Shown here: positions 15,790-23,805 of the stretch, piece after piece
Numbering within the stretch: the first letter of the stretch is position 1
Layout of the letters: each line of letters starts with the position of its first letter
NCBI RefSeq assembly: GCF_017893945.1
Contig: NZ_CP054257.1
Location: 1,240,001-1,304,000 of the forward strand
Length of the DNA stretch: 64,000 bases
Direction of reading: 5' to 3'
From: Treponema parvum
GTDB taxonomy: Bacteria > Spirochaetota > Spirochaetia > Treponematales > Treponemataceae
The notes under the pieces: generated by a model
What the model was told of the DNA's origin: nothing
What the model saw: only the letters and a program-made list of their open reading frames with translations
The model's database searches: none
Made by a program: the position numbers and the translations under genes

Positions 15790-17293
15790 CTAAAATCCGC
15801 CGTAAAGACGCTGTTAAGTCTTTATTTTTGGTTACGAGAATCCGTCTGAAACGTTTTCGGTCTTCCTCTGAAATGCTCCGTTTAAAGCATATATAGTCAG
15901 CCGGAAAAGCGTTTTTAAGCCATTCGTCGGTTTTTCCTCCTGTCGTATCGGCTGAAAGGGAATCTATGAGATCTTCCATCTTTTTTATGCGCGTTTGTTT
16001 TTTTTCAAGCATGGAAGTTTCTAAAAATGACGGAATTAAAACATTTTTTTCCGGAGAAAAATCGGCCCAATCCGAATCTTCCATATCTCCGAGTTTGTTT
16101 GAATACTTAAAATTGCAGCTTATCCGCCTTACGCGCTTGTAAAATTCTTTTTTTTGATTTGAAAACCAGCTGCGGTATATTTCCATCACGGGCGAATAAA
16201 ATTCCGCTTTTGTGGTTCGGCTTAAGAGCGGGCTGAGACGGCCGCATGTGTTTTTATGTTCGTTTTCAAGCGCATTCGGCTGAACGTGCTGAAATCCTTT
16301 CGTCTGAGCCATGTCCAATCCGCAAAAATAAACGTTTCCGGACGTTATCGAAAGCGCAAATTGCACCGCCGTACCGCTTACGGTTCCGTTTCTGACAGCG
16401 GGCGCCGCTTTTACGCCGAACGCGTCGAAAAAATTTTTTTCAGGAAAATCACCGTAACTTAAAGGAATTACGGGAAAGATTTTTAAAATTTTTGTGGGGC
16501 AGCAGGATTCGCAGCTTAAGGCCAGCAAAATATCATTTTTTCTACAGCGTTCAAGGATTTCAAGGTGTTTTTTTGCGTAGTATCCTCCGTCGGTAGAAAT
16601 GCACATATCGGGAATCAAGCCGTCATATAGCAGCGCTTCTATCGACGAAGAAAGCGCAATGATAAAGATTCCGTCTCTGTATTTTTTTAAATACGGGATT
16701 GAATTTTTAAGGCTCGGCCCCGACGCCGTGATAAATACCGGAGAATTTCCCAAGCGGATATTTTGCGCTTCGACAATCCTGTTTATTTCCAGGAAAAAAC
16801 GGCACGAGTTTTTAAGCCATCTTTTTGCAAAATAGGAGCGCGTTGCCAGAACCGCCCGGCTTTTTTCTACGGCGGCCTTTATTTCAAGCCATGCGAGGCT
16901 GTTTTGTTTTTCAAAGGCTTTTGAAGACGGCTGCCATGCGGCAAAAAAACAGTTTAAAATTCCTTCTTCACCCAAAAAATCGAAAATTTCATTTTCAAGG
17001 GATTTTTCCGGATCGAAGTAAAAGACTTTGTCCCAGTTTTTATCCTTGTTTTTAAAACAGCTGCAGTAACGGACTGCAAGAAATTTTGTAAGCGGAAACC
17101 TTAAGCGGAGTTTTTCAAGACAGTACGAAAGAGCCGGTTCCGTTATTAATATGTGAGAAGGAGTGAAGGGGATTTCCAAATTTTCTGCAAAGCGTTCGGC
17201 TTCCTTTTGCGGATCATACGACGAATGTATATTTATTCCGTCTACGGAACAGGTTTCGTTGCCGTTTTTTGCACGGAAAAAAGAAATCTCCAT
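15773..17293 (-). CDS. DUF115 / Maf-type motility-associated glycosyltransferase-like protein (copy 2)
   Basis: A 506-residue paralogue of the downstream gene. The diagnostic GPSLKNSIPYLKKY is near 190, followed by DGLIPDMCISTDGGYYAKKH and SGNVYFCGLDMAQ. Its N-terminus (DGINIHSSYDPQKEAERFAENL) aligns with copy 1 (DGRPMHSKYDPEAEAHSFTGQL), so the two arose by tandem duplication and then diverged. The two may act on different sugars or sites, or form a heteromer; none of this is shown here. Fifteen bases separate it from the upstream unknown gene in the same operon. Confidence 0.85.
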   Translation of the reverse strand: MEISFFRAKNGNETCSVDGINIHSSYDPQKEAERFAENLEIPFTPSHILITEPALSYCLEKLRLRFPLTKFLAVRYCSCFKNKDKNWDKVFYFDPEKSLENEIFDFLGEEGILNCFFAAWQPSSKAFEKQNSLAWLEIKAAVEKSRAVLATRSYFAKRWLKNSCRFFLEINRIVEAQNIRLGNSPVFITASGPSLKNSIPYLKKYRDGIFIIALSSSIEALLYDGLIPDMCISTDGGYYAKKHLEILERCRKNDILLALSCESCCPTKILKIFPVIPLSYGDFPEKNFFDAFGVKAAPAVRNGTVSGTAVQFALSITSGNVYFCGLDMAQTKGFQHVQPNALENEHKNTCGRLSPLLSRTTKAEFYSPVMEIYRSWFSNQKKEFYKRVRRISCNFKYSNKLGDMEDSDWADFSPEKNVLIPSFLETSMLEKKQTRIKKMEDLIDSLSADTTGGKTDEWLKNAFPADYICFKRSISEEDRKRFRRILVTKNKDLTASLRRILDEHVV

Positions 17294-17308
17294 AAAGAGC
17301 TTCCTCTT

Positions 17309-18172
17309 TCAGCCTGTAAGTAAAAAATTGCGGATTTCTGCCGGATTTTTCGAGATTCCTACTGAAAGTAAAAGGACTTTTGATGCGGCTTTTCCACCTA
17401 GTATGACTTTAAAAGCTTTTGAAATGTGCGTTTGTAAAAGCAGGGGATCGAGTTCTTCGCCAAAAAACATCGCCGCTTTTATTTCATCGTTTTGTCCTTT
17501 AAAACATATATGATCGTTTGAAAGCGAAGTCTGCAGTATCCTGAAAAGTTCCTTATATACGGTTTTTTCAAGTAGTGAGTTTATATCGTCGTCGTAAAGA
17601 CCTGATGCGGCAAGGCTTTCTTTTATAGCAGTCTTTAAAGAGATAAGGAAAAGGTGAGCGGGTTTTGAAGGCGGATCTACCGAAAGCTCGGCCGTTTGCC
17701 CGGCATCGCCGTCTTTTGTATTAATCGAAACGGGAAAAGGCAGGACTTTTTCTTTCGAATCGAAAGAAAAGATCATGATCACGGGGGATTCGCCGCCGCT
17801 TTCAAGTTTCAAAAAATCTATGCGCTTTACGGATTCTTTATAATCTTCCGAAAGAAGCTGATAAAACGGTTCCGCCGGCTTTGTTCCCGTAAAGACGGAC
17901 TGCCAGCCGTCTTTTTGTAAAAAAGTTCCGTAAAAAAAATCGCGGCTTGAAACCGACGAACAGACGGTCACTGCGTCGATTCCTACGGCGTCCGCCATCA
18001 CGTATTTTTTTTCGTAAGGCTTAAAAACCGCCGCATGCTCAAAATTATTTTGCTTCGCCCACTGATAAAAATCGGAAGGAGAAGCGGATTTTTCAATCTT
18101 GGAAAGCAGTCCGCCGCTTTGCCCTGTCTCTGCCGTTCGGGAAAAAAGCAACGCTTCCTTTAGCAATCCCAT
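17309..18172 (-). CDS. Unknown protein in the DUF115 operon (287 aa)
   Basis: No signal peptide or membrane segment, so probably cytoplasmic. It starts MGLLKEALLFSRTAETG and contains SPSDFYQWAKQNNFEHAAVFKPYEKKYVMADAVGIDAVTVCSSVSSRDFF, a pattern of alternating helix and strand. The C-terminal part contains LSNDHICFKGQNDEIKAAMFFGEELDPLLLQTHISKAF. No family recognised. It begins one base after the end of the acidic-protein gene and precedes copy 2 of DUF115, so it is expected to work with them. Confidence 0.7.
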   Translation of the reverse strand: MGLLKEALLFSRTAETGQSGGLLSKIEKSASPSDFYQWAKQNNFEHAAVFKPYEKKYVMADAVGIDAVTVCSSVSSRDFFYGTFLQKDGWQSVFTGTKPAEPFYQLLSEDYKESVKRIDFLKLESGGESPVIMIFSFDSKEKVLPFPVSINTKDGDAGQTAELSVDPPSKPAHLFLISLKTAIKESLAASGLYDDDINSLLEKTVYKELFRILQTSLSNDHICFKGQNDEIKAAMFFGEELDPLLLQTHISKAFKVILGGKAASKVLLLSVGISKNPAEIRNFLLTG

Positions 18173-20209
18173 TTAAGCCAATCCGAGCTCTGTAAACAGC
18201 TTTTTATAAGTGACGAATTGTTCCGACCGCGCGAATTCCGAAATTTTTTCGTCCGGAAGGTTTTCCAAAAGCTGATCCATGTATGAAAGAACGGCCTTAA
18301 TGTCTTTTGTAAGGTCTTGCGGTATTCCCGTAGAAGTTGAGTCCGCTTCGTTTGAAGGAGGAATGTGTTTTGCCGTTTCTTCAAGGGCTTCGATTTCCTG
18401 TTCGGAATCTTTATTAAGATAATTTAAAGTGTCTTCAGTAAGCGCATCCGCGATCGGGGGATCCTGGGGATATAATTCATCCAGAGTATTTAAATCCGCA
18501 TCTTCTTGTCCGCCGCTTTCCTGAACCGTCTGCACGTCTTCAAAAAAATCTTCCATCGGCGGCAGTTCCGCCGAAGCATCGTCTTTTTCATCTGAAACAG
18601 ACTCGAAATCCTCCGCACTATCAAGTTCTGCGGGTGAATCTTCCGCCGTATCGTTAATCTCTGCGAACGAAGTTTCAGCATTATCCTCGAGCGACTCGGA
18701 CGAATCCTGCGAACCCGCCGAATCGATAAGATCTACGGACGATGACTCGACCAACACGTCTTCGATTTTTGGGACGGACATTTCTTCAGGGATAATTTCC
18801 GAATCTTCTAGGTTTTCGTCCTGTTTTAAATCTTCTGCGGAAGGCTCTTCCAATTGTTCGCTGTCGAAATCTATTGAAAGATCGTCGTCGGCCGGTGTAG
18901 GAATTGAAGCAATTTCGTCGGCGCTTTCCGTATCGGGAACGTTGTTTAAGGCCGTAGCGTCTTCATTAGGAGCCTGCGCCGTATCCTGTTCTTCAGTAAA
19001 ATCGGCATTGTTCATTATGTTGTTAAGTTCGTCGCCCGACAGCGATATGGTTTCGTCTTCGTCGATGTCGCTGAAAAAGCCTCCTTTTTCAGCGTCCGAA
19101 ACGCTTGCGCTTTCAGGTTTCACATTGCCGTTTTTAAATTCGGCGAAATCGTTTTTAAGCGAAGAAATTTCATTTTGAAGCGATAAAAGTTCTTTTTGAA
19201 TCTGTTCGAGTATCGCGTTGCTGCGATTTATTATTTCATCTTTCGCGTCGACTGAAAATTTTTGATCGTCGGACGGCGAGGCAGCGTAAGGCTGATCTTC
19301 TTTTACATCATGGTCAAGCACTTCGTCGGTAAAAGATGCCGTCTCTTCGTCGAATATGTCGGGAACAAAGGTGTTATGTTCAGCCGCAATATCTTCGCCC
19401 TCTCCCTCCGGTTTTTCAGATTCGATTTTTTCTTCTTCGGGAATTTCAAAATTTTCATCCGAATCTGTGCTGATCGCCGTATCCGTATCTGTCGTAGAAA
19501 CCGTATCTTCATCCGATACCGGTATGTCATTTCCCCATGAAATTTCATCCGTCGTATCGGCATTTTCGGCTATGTTTTCGTCTATATCGATCGTTTCGGA
19601 TTTGCCGGACGCATTGTCGTCTTTTTCATCGAAATCTATGTCCGCAAAAAAATCTTCATCGGACGATTGTTCATTCTTTGTTTCTTCTTTTACTTCGTCT
19701 GTCAGCTCTATGTCGTCAAAGGTGGGAAGAGGATTTGCGGCGGAATTTTCCTGAAGCATGTCGTCTATGTCGGGTAATTCGTATTCTTTCTGACTTCCGC
19801 CTTTTTGTTTATTCTCTTGTGCGCTGTCGTCAAAGGAAATATCGAACGGATCGTTGTCCGAAATATCTTTAGTATCTTCTAAAGGCGGATCGAAAATATC
19901 GCCGCCGTCTTTGTTTGCGTCGTCTGAGGGTTTTCCGCTTTCAACGGAATCCGTTTCTGTTATATTGTCCGTTATGTTGAGCAGTTCTTCGCTTGTGAGA
20001 GAAGTTTCTCCTGCGGCAAAGTTGTCTTTTGAAGCGGAATTATCGGCCTGGTCGTCAATCGAGGAAAAGTCCGGCAAGTCTGCGGCTATGTCAAAAGAAT
20101 CTTCCGCCGCCATGTCCGGCGAACTGTCTTCCGATGGAATGTCTTTGGGGCTCTTTTTTACCCATACTCCGTAGTTGTCAAGAGCATTTTTGTTATCGGA
20201 ATCTATCAT
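18173..20209 (-). CDS. Large acidic, mostly disordered protein (678 aa), first gene of the DUF115 operon
   Basis: Almost the whole protein is built of Asp, Glu, Ser and Ala, with no membrane segment. The only ordered parts seem to be a short N-terminal motif (NYGVWVKKSP), a heptad coiled coil near 330-370 (NAILEQIQKELLSLQNEISSLKNDFAEFK) and the C-terminal 80 residues (GIPQDLTKDIKAVLSYMDQLLENLPDEKISEFARSEQFVTYKKLF). Short acidic motifs such as LPDFSSIDD, ELPDIDDML and LPTFDDIEL recur and may be docking motifs. Function unknown; a scaffold for the operon proteins is inference. A readable antisense frame here is a composition artefact. Confidence 0.75.
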   Translation of the reverse strand: MIDSDNKNALDNYGVWVKKSPKDIPSEDSSPDMAAEDSFDIAADLPDFSSIDDQADNSASKDNFAAGETSLTSEELLNITDNITETDSVESGKPSDDANKDGGDIFDPPLEDTKDISDNDPFDISFDDSAQENKQKGGSQKEYELPDIDDMLQENSAANPLPTFDDIELTDEVKEETKNEQSSDEDFFADIDFDEKDDNASGKSETIDIDENIAENADTTDEISWGNDIPVSDEDTVSTTDTDTAISTDSDENFEIPEEEKIESEKPEGEGEDIAAEHNTFVPDIFDEETASFTDEVLDHDVKEDQPYAASPSDDQKFSVDAKDEIINRSNAILEQIQKELLSLQNEISSLKNDFAEFKNGNVKPESASVSDAEKGGFFSDIDEDETISLSGDELNNIMNNADFTEEQDTAQAPNEDATALNNVPDTESADEIASIPTPADDDLSIDFDSEQLEEPSAEDLKQDENLEDSEIIPEEMSVPKIEDVLVESSSVDLIDSAGSQDSSESLEDNAETSFAEINDTAEDSPAELDSAEDFESVSDEKDDASAELPPMEDFFEDVQTVQESGGQEDADLNTLDELYPQDPPIADALTEDTLNYLNKDSEQEIEALEETAKHIPPSNEADSTSTGIPQDLTKDIKAVLSYMDQLLENLPDEKISEFARSEQFVTYKKLFTELGLA

Positions 20210-20375
20210 ACAATCCCCTCTTTATATTTCCCTTGTTACCGCAAGGCAATAGATTTTGCATAAACATATGAGAGAGCGTGTTTTTCAGCTGGTTTTACGA
20301 TCTGCTCAAATGCCGTTACCTTATGAATATCGGTATATTTTAATCAAAACTGAAATATTTTATCACAGTATACCA

Positions 20376-20381
20376 TATAAT
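20376..20381 (+). promoter_or_regulatory. Candidate -10 box upstream of the DivIC-like gene
   Basis: TATAAT at 20376-20381 in a very AT-rich 215-base divergent gap; no convincing -35. On the minus strand TGGTATACT near 20370 resembles an extended -10 that could serve the acidic-protein operon. Confidence 0.4.
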
Positions 20382-20424
20382 ATAACACATAACTTTAAAA
20401 TAATAATCCAGAAAAAACGAATTT

Positions 20425-20943
20425 ATGTCGATACAAATACATATAATGAAATGTTTTTCTTTTTTGATCGCCGCTTTTTTCGGAGTTTTTTCCTATGTAG
20501 CTCTTTCTCTCACCGTCGGACAAAACGGGCTGTGGTCTGAAAAACAGTTAAACGAACAGAAACGTCTTTTAAGCCTTCACACTGCAGGCATTCAAAAAAT
20601 AAACGACGAGCTGACGCTCGAATACACCGCTCTTCAAAAAGATCCTGATGTGATCGCCGCGTATGCAAAAAAACTGGGCTATGTGGGCGAAAATGAAAAA
20701 CTTGTAAAAATAACGGGACTTCACGCCGCTCCGGTAACGTTGTATAATACGGGAACCGTCTTAAAAAGGCAGTCGGTTCTTTATATTTCGGAGTGGGTGT
20801 GTAAAGCGTTTGCCATGACGGTGTTTTTTATCGCTTTAAGCATTCTGTTTTTAACCGATTACAGCCGTAAACTCGGCTCAAGACACGGAAACAACGGTAA
20901 AAAAATAAGGGGAATTCCCATATATGATCTGCCGCAAGTCTGA
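20425..20943 (+). CDS. DivIC/FtsB-like septum protein
   Basis: A 172-residue protein with a membrane segment (residues 9-30), a coiled coil (KQLNEQKRLLSLHTAGIQKINDELTLEYTALQKDP) and the DivIC-like region DVIAAYAKKLGYVGENEKLVKI. FtsB/DivIC proteins bridge FtsL and FtsQ in the divisome, with the coiled coil in the periplasm. Unusual for the family is a second membrane segment near 130-150 (AFAMTVFFIALSILFL) and a basic cytoplasmic tail. The start could also be the ATG at 20446 or so; neither has a Shine-Dalgarno. It overlaps tsaC by 20 bases. Confidence 0.7.
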   Translation: MSIQIHIMKCFSFLIAAFFGVFSYVALSLTVGQNGLWSEKQLNEQKRLLSLHTAGIQKINDELTLEYTALQKDPDVIAAYAKKLGYVGENEKLVKITGLHAAPVTLYNTGTVLKRQSVLYISEWVCKAFAMTVFFIALSILFLTDYSRKLGSRHGNNGKKIRGIPIYDLPQV

Positions 20944-21505
20944 TGAGGATTCTGCGTTAAAGGCGTCTTCGTTACTACGTAAAGGAAAAATCGTGATATT
21001 GCCTACGGACACGGTTTACGGTTTTTCAGGTATTGCGGACGGATACGGAAGCGGGATCGCATTTAAAACGGCCGAGCTTATCCGGCGCATAAAGGGCCGC
21101 AGCGAATCCAAGCCGATGATAGAGCTTATCGCTCGCCCCGAAGACATATACAAGTACACGGATACTGAAATTCCTTTAAAACTTTTGGAAAAATGGCCCG
21201 GCGCGCTGACCTTGATCGTAAAAAACAAAAATTCCGATAAAACTACCGCTTTCCGCTGTCCCGGAGACGCATGGCTTCGTAGCGTCATAGCCGCCTGCGG
21301 TTTTCCGATATATTCGACGAGCGTAAACAGAAGCGGCCGCCCCGTGTTGAATAAGATAAGCGAGATATGCTTGGAATTTGAAAAAGATTGCGATTTGATC
21401 GTCGATTCAGGCGATACCGAAGACGCTCTTCCGTCGACTATAGTGAGCTTGGTTCAGCCCTGCATAAAGATTTTAAGGCAGGGCGAAGTTAAGGTAGAGC
21501 TTTAA
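20924..21505 (+). CDS. tsaC: L-threonylcarbamoyladenylate synthase (TsaC/YrdC family)
   Basis: A 193-residue YrdC-fold protein. RKGKIVILPTDTVYGFSG, LIRRIKGRSESKPM and IYSTSVNRSGRP are the ATP/threonine-binding signatures. The enzyme makes threonylcarbamoyl-AMP from threonine, bicarbonate and ATP, the first step of t6A37 formation in ANN-decoding tRNAs. Length fits the short TsaC form without the Sua5 C-terminal domain. The final gene of its operon, closed by the strong terminator that follows. Confidence 0.92.
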   Translation: MICRKSDEDSALKASSLLRKGKIVILPTDTVYGFSGIADGYGSGIAFKTAELIRRIKGRSESKPMIELIARPEDIYKYTDTEIPLKLLEKWPGALTLIVKNKNSDKTTAFRCPGDAWLRSVIAACGFPIYSTSVNRSGRPVLNKISEICLEFEKDCDLIVDSGDTEDALPSTIVSLVQPCIKILRQGEVKVEL

Positions 21506-21525
21506 AGCCTGCTGAAGCTATATTT

Positions 21526-21559
21526 AATCCCGCGAACGGCGCGTTCGCGGGATTTTTTT
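21526..21559 (+). terminator. Strong intrinsic terminator after tsaC
   Basis: AATCCCGCGAACG pairs perfectly with its complement across a 3-base loop and is followed by a T-run. It starts 20 bases after the tsaC stop. Confidence 0.93.
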
Positions 21560-21640
21560 ACCGCCGGCTCATTCGTGCGGAGATTCGATATCCCGGCGCC
21601 GCTTGGAGCCTTGTTGCGTAACCTGCGGTGAAATTCCTGA

Positions 21641-22561
21641 TTATTTTCTCGTCCACGTAACTTCCGCCGTTCCCTGTGCGGCTCCCGTCGGTGCGTTTTT
21701 ATCTTCTACAAGAGTTTTTTTGCTTCCCTGCATGGTGTTCAAGTCCGTAAGCGTAAGCAGCCATTCAAGAGGAGCCGCCGTGGGAGCGTTTTCAAGGGCG
21801 GTCTTTCTGGGAAGCTCGGGAAAAAACGAAGCGTTTGATTTTCCCGCCTGCGTAATGCTCACTACGGAAGATCCGTCAGCATTTTCCTGTACGGAAACAA
21901 GTATATTCATAGTGGCGCCGTTTTTGTAAATTATAAAGCCGCGGCCGCCGCGCAATATGACGATTTTATCTATGAAATTTTCTCCCTGCCACGTTCCTGC
22001 GATGGATTCCGTAGTCGCCTGGAGCGCGGCGGCCGATTTTTGCGGCTTGGATTGCTGTTGTTCCGGAAAATCGGACGGCTGTTCTGTGTGATCCATGTGA
22101 TCCATGTAGTCGCGGAGCGTTTCTTCTATTGCGCTTTTCGCTTCGGTGAGTATTTTGTAGTACGATGTGTATTCTTTTTTTAACACGGACTTTCTGGACG
22201 AATCTTGCGATTGCGCGTGCAGTATGCTTTTCCAGTTGCCGTTCCCCGACGTTTCTATCTCTACAAAAAAAATAACGGAATCCGTACCGGTCGCCGGAGG
22301 TTCTTTTAAAACGATAAAGGCCTCGCTTCCCTCCGTGGTAAAAAATGCGTCCGCGCTTTTGTCTTTGACGGTGACGAAATTCATCTCTTTTAGCTGAGCA
22401 AAATATAAATTCCGCGTCATGTCTATCATGTTTTTATCGCCCGAAGACGAATACACTCCGTAAAAATCGACGTTTAGCTGTTGGAATTCCGCCTGCGCGT
22501 TTACGAAGTTTACGCATAAAAGAGAAAAGCATAAAACAAAAAAACTAAAAAAACGCTTCAT
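21641..22561 (-). CDS. Exported protein of unknown function, coupled to smpB
   Basis: A 306-residue protein with a clear signal peptide (FFSFFVLCFSLLCVNFVNAQA). Residues 25-170 form a domain with VDFYGVYSSSGDKNMIDMTRNLYFAQLKEMN, perhaps lipid- or nucleotide-like in fold but not identifiable. A His/Asp/Gln-rich linker (MDHMDHTEQPSDFPEQQQSK) follows, then a C-terminal beta-rich domain (IAGTWQGENFIDKIVILRGGRGFIIYKNGA) that resembles lipocalin-like or DUF-type binding domains. Its ATG overlaps the smpB stop by 4 bases, so it is expressed from the smpB promoter. Confidence 0.7.
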   Translation of the reverse strand: MKRFFSFFVLCFSLLCVNFVNAQAEFQQLNVDFYGVYSSSGDKNMIDMTRNLYFAQLKEMNFVTVKDKSADAFFTTEGSEAFIVLKEPPATGTDSVIFFVEIETSGNGNWKSILHAQSQDSSRKSVLKKEYTSYYKILTEAKSAIEETLRDYMDHMDHTEQPSDFPEQQQSKPQKSAAALQATTESIAGTWQGENFIDKIVILRGGRGFIIYKNGATMNILVSVQENADGSSVVSITQAGKSNASFFPELPRKTALENAPTAAPLEWLLTLTDLNTMQGSKKTLVEDKNAPTGAAQGTAEVTWTRK

Positions 22562-23019
22562 CTCTGATTTTGCCTTAATTCCCTTTGTAAATCGCGCTTG
22601 ACGTCGCGCGCTTTTATATCAGCTCGTTTATCGAACAGTTTTTTGCCCTTGCAAAGACCGAGCGTTATCTTCACTCGACCTTTTTTTAGATAAAAATCCA
22701 GAGGGATCAGAGTAAATCCTTTTTCGTCCGTTTTCCTAACCAGACGCTTTATCTCTTCCCTGTGCAAAAGGAGCTTTTTCGGCCTGTCCGGGTTATGATT
22801 GAACACGGATGAAAACGAATATTCTGAAATATGCAAACCTTTTACCCAAACTTCCATGTTTATAATTTCGGCAAAAGCGTCGGGAAATGAAATATTTCCC
22901 GCTTTTACGGACTTTACTTCGGTTCCTTCCAAAACTATACCGCATTCAATTGATTCTTGAATACTGTAGTTAAATCGGGCTTTTTTATTTGCAGCTATAA
23001 GCTTTCGTTCTTCACTCAT
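22558..23019 (-). CDS. smpB: SsrA-binding protein SmpB
   Basis: Binds tmRNA and loads it on stalled ribosomes in trans-translation. Family sequences are complete: NKKARFNYSIQESIECGIVLEGTEVKSVKAGNISFPDAFAEI, the KRLVRKTDEKGFTLIPLDFYLKKGRVKITLGLCKGKKLFDKR core and the basic C-terminal tail that enters the mRNA channel. The frame is open from a GTG at 23022, but the ATG at 23019 fits family starts (MSEERKLIAANKK). No Shine-Dalgarno is seen; the promoter -10 lies right before it. No tmRNA gene is visible in this window. Confidence 0.96.
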   Translation of the reverse strand: MSEERKLIAANKKARFNYSIQESIECGIVLEGTEVKSVKAGNISFPDAFAEIINMEVWVKGLHISEYSFSSVFNHNPDRPKKLLLHREEIKRLVRKTDEKGFTLIPLDFYLKKGRVKITLGLCKGKKLFDKRADIKARDVKRDLQRELRQNQR

Positions 23020-23026
23020 CACATAT

Positions 23027-23055
23027 AATATACGTTATAGCCGATCTGTTTTCAA
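23027..23055 (-). promoter_or_regulatory. smpB promoter, probably leaderless
   Basis: Minus strand: TTGAAA (23055-23050), 17-base spacer, TATATT (23032-23027). Expected transcription start is about 23020, within one or two bases of the start codon at 23019. Confidence 0.7.
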
Positions 23056-23062
23056 CTTATGA

Positions 23063-23091
23063 TTGCTTCAGTATTTGCATTGTGATATTCT
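23063..23091 (+). promoter_or_regulatory. lepB promoter, probably leaderless
   Basis: TTGCTT (23063-23068), 17-base spacer, TATTCT (23086-23091), six bases, then the lepB ATG at 23098. The -35 boxes of this and the divergent smpB promoter are only 7 bases apart. Confidence 0.65.
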
Positions 23092-23097
23092 GATTTT

Positions 23098-23796
23098 ATG
23101 AAAAAAAACGATCTTTATGAACTTTCATATGAATTAAAACGGCAGCTTCACCTGCGCATTATCGTAAGCGTCTTATCTTTTGTATTCCTTTGCGTTTTTA
23201 TAACGATCATATTGAACTTTTTCGTTTTTCCCGTAAGACAAAAATCCGTCTCTATGGAACCGTCCGTTTCTCCCGGCGCGTGTATAATGATAAGCCGGTT
23301 ATATAATGAAATTAAACGTGGAGAGCTTATTCTTGTTCAGCCGAAGGAAGCGGTAAAGATACCGTTTGCATTGAGGGCTCTGGATTATGTAGCCGCTTTT
23401 TTTACCGGCCAGCGAATTTTTCCGTTTTCAATGGCTAGGGGTGCGGAAAAGCCTCTTTTGCGGCGCGCGGTCGGGCTTCCCGGCGATACGATATACATGA
23501 AGGATTATGTGCTTTACATAAAGCCCGCAGGGCAGCAATATTTTCTTACGGAATTCGAATATATGAAAATTCCGTATCAGGTTTCCATCGATCCTTTAAA
23601 TTCCGAGTGGGATTCAGCTCTAGGCTCCATAGGTAACTTTGATCCTGTTTTTTTGGACAAAGACGAATACTTTGTTCTAGGCGACAACAGAACCTGCTCT
23701 TTGGATTCGAGACTTTGGGAAAGTTTAAGCCGCCGTTCGATCGTCGGCAAGGGATTGTTCCAATATTTCCCGTTGAGCGGTATGCGAATATTCTGA
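23098..23796 (+). CDS. lepB: Signal peptidase I homologue with Arg in place of the catalytic Lys
   Basis: A 232-residue S26-family peptidase with one membrane anchor (residues 20-43). Box B has the nucleophile Ser52 in VSMEPSVSPG, box D reads LLRRAVGLPGD (120-130) and box E reads GDNRTCSLDSRLWE. In E. coli LepB, box D is IKRAVGLPGD and its lysine is the general base. Here the aligned residue is Arg122 (codons CGG CGC checked in the DNA); the nearest lysine is K118. It may be inactive, use another lysine, or be a specialised variant. No Shine-Dalgarno; -10 box six bases upstream. hemW follows after 9 bases. Confidence 0.88.
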   Translation: MKKNDLYELSYELKRQLHLRIIVSVLSFVFLCVFITIILNFFVFPVRQKSVSMEPSVSPGACIMISRLYNEIKRGELILVQPKEAVKIPFALRALDYVAAFFTGQRIFPFSMARGAEKPLLRRAVGLPGDTIYMKDYVLYIKPAGQQYFLTEFEYMKIPYQVSIDPLNSEWDSALGSIGNFDPVFLDKDEYFVLGDNRTCSLDSRLWESLSRRSIVGKGLFQYFPLSGMRIF

Positions 23797-23805
23797 TCCG
23801 CCCTT

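Noticed and set aside
18942..20174. Long plus-strand ORFs rich in Ser opposite the acidic protein gene
   Set aside because: Asp/Glu-rich coding DNA gives open, Ser-rich antisense frames; no ribosome sites or family features.
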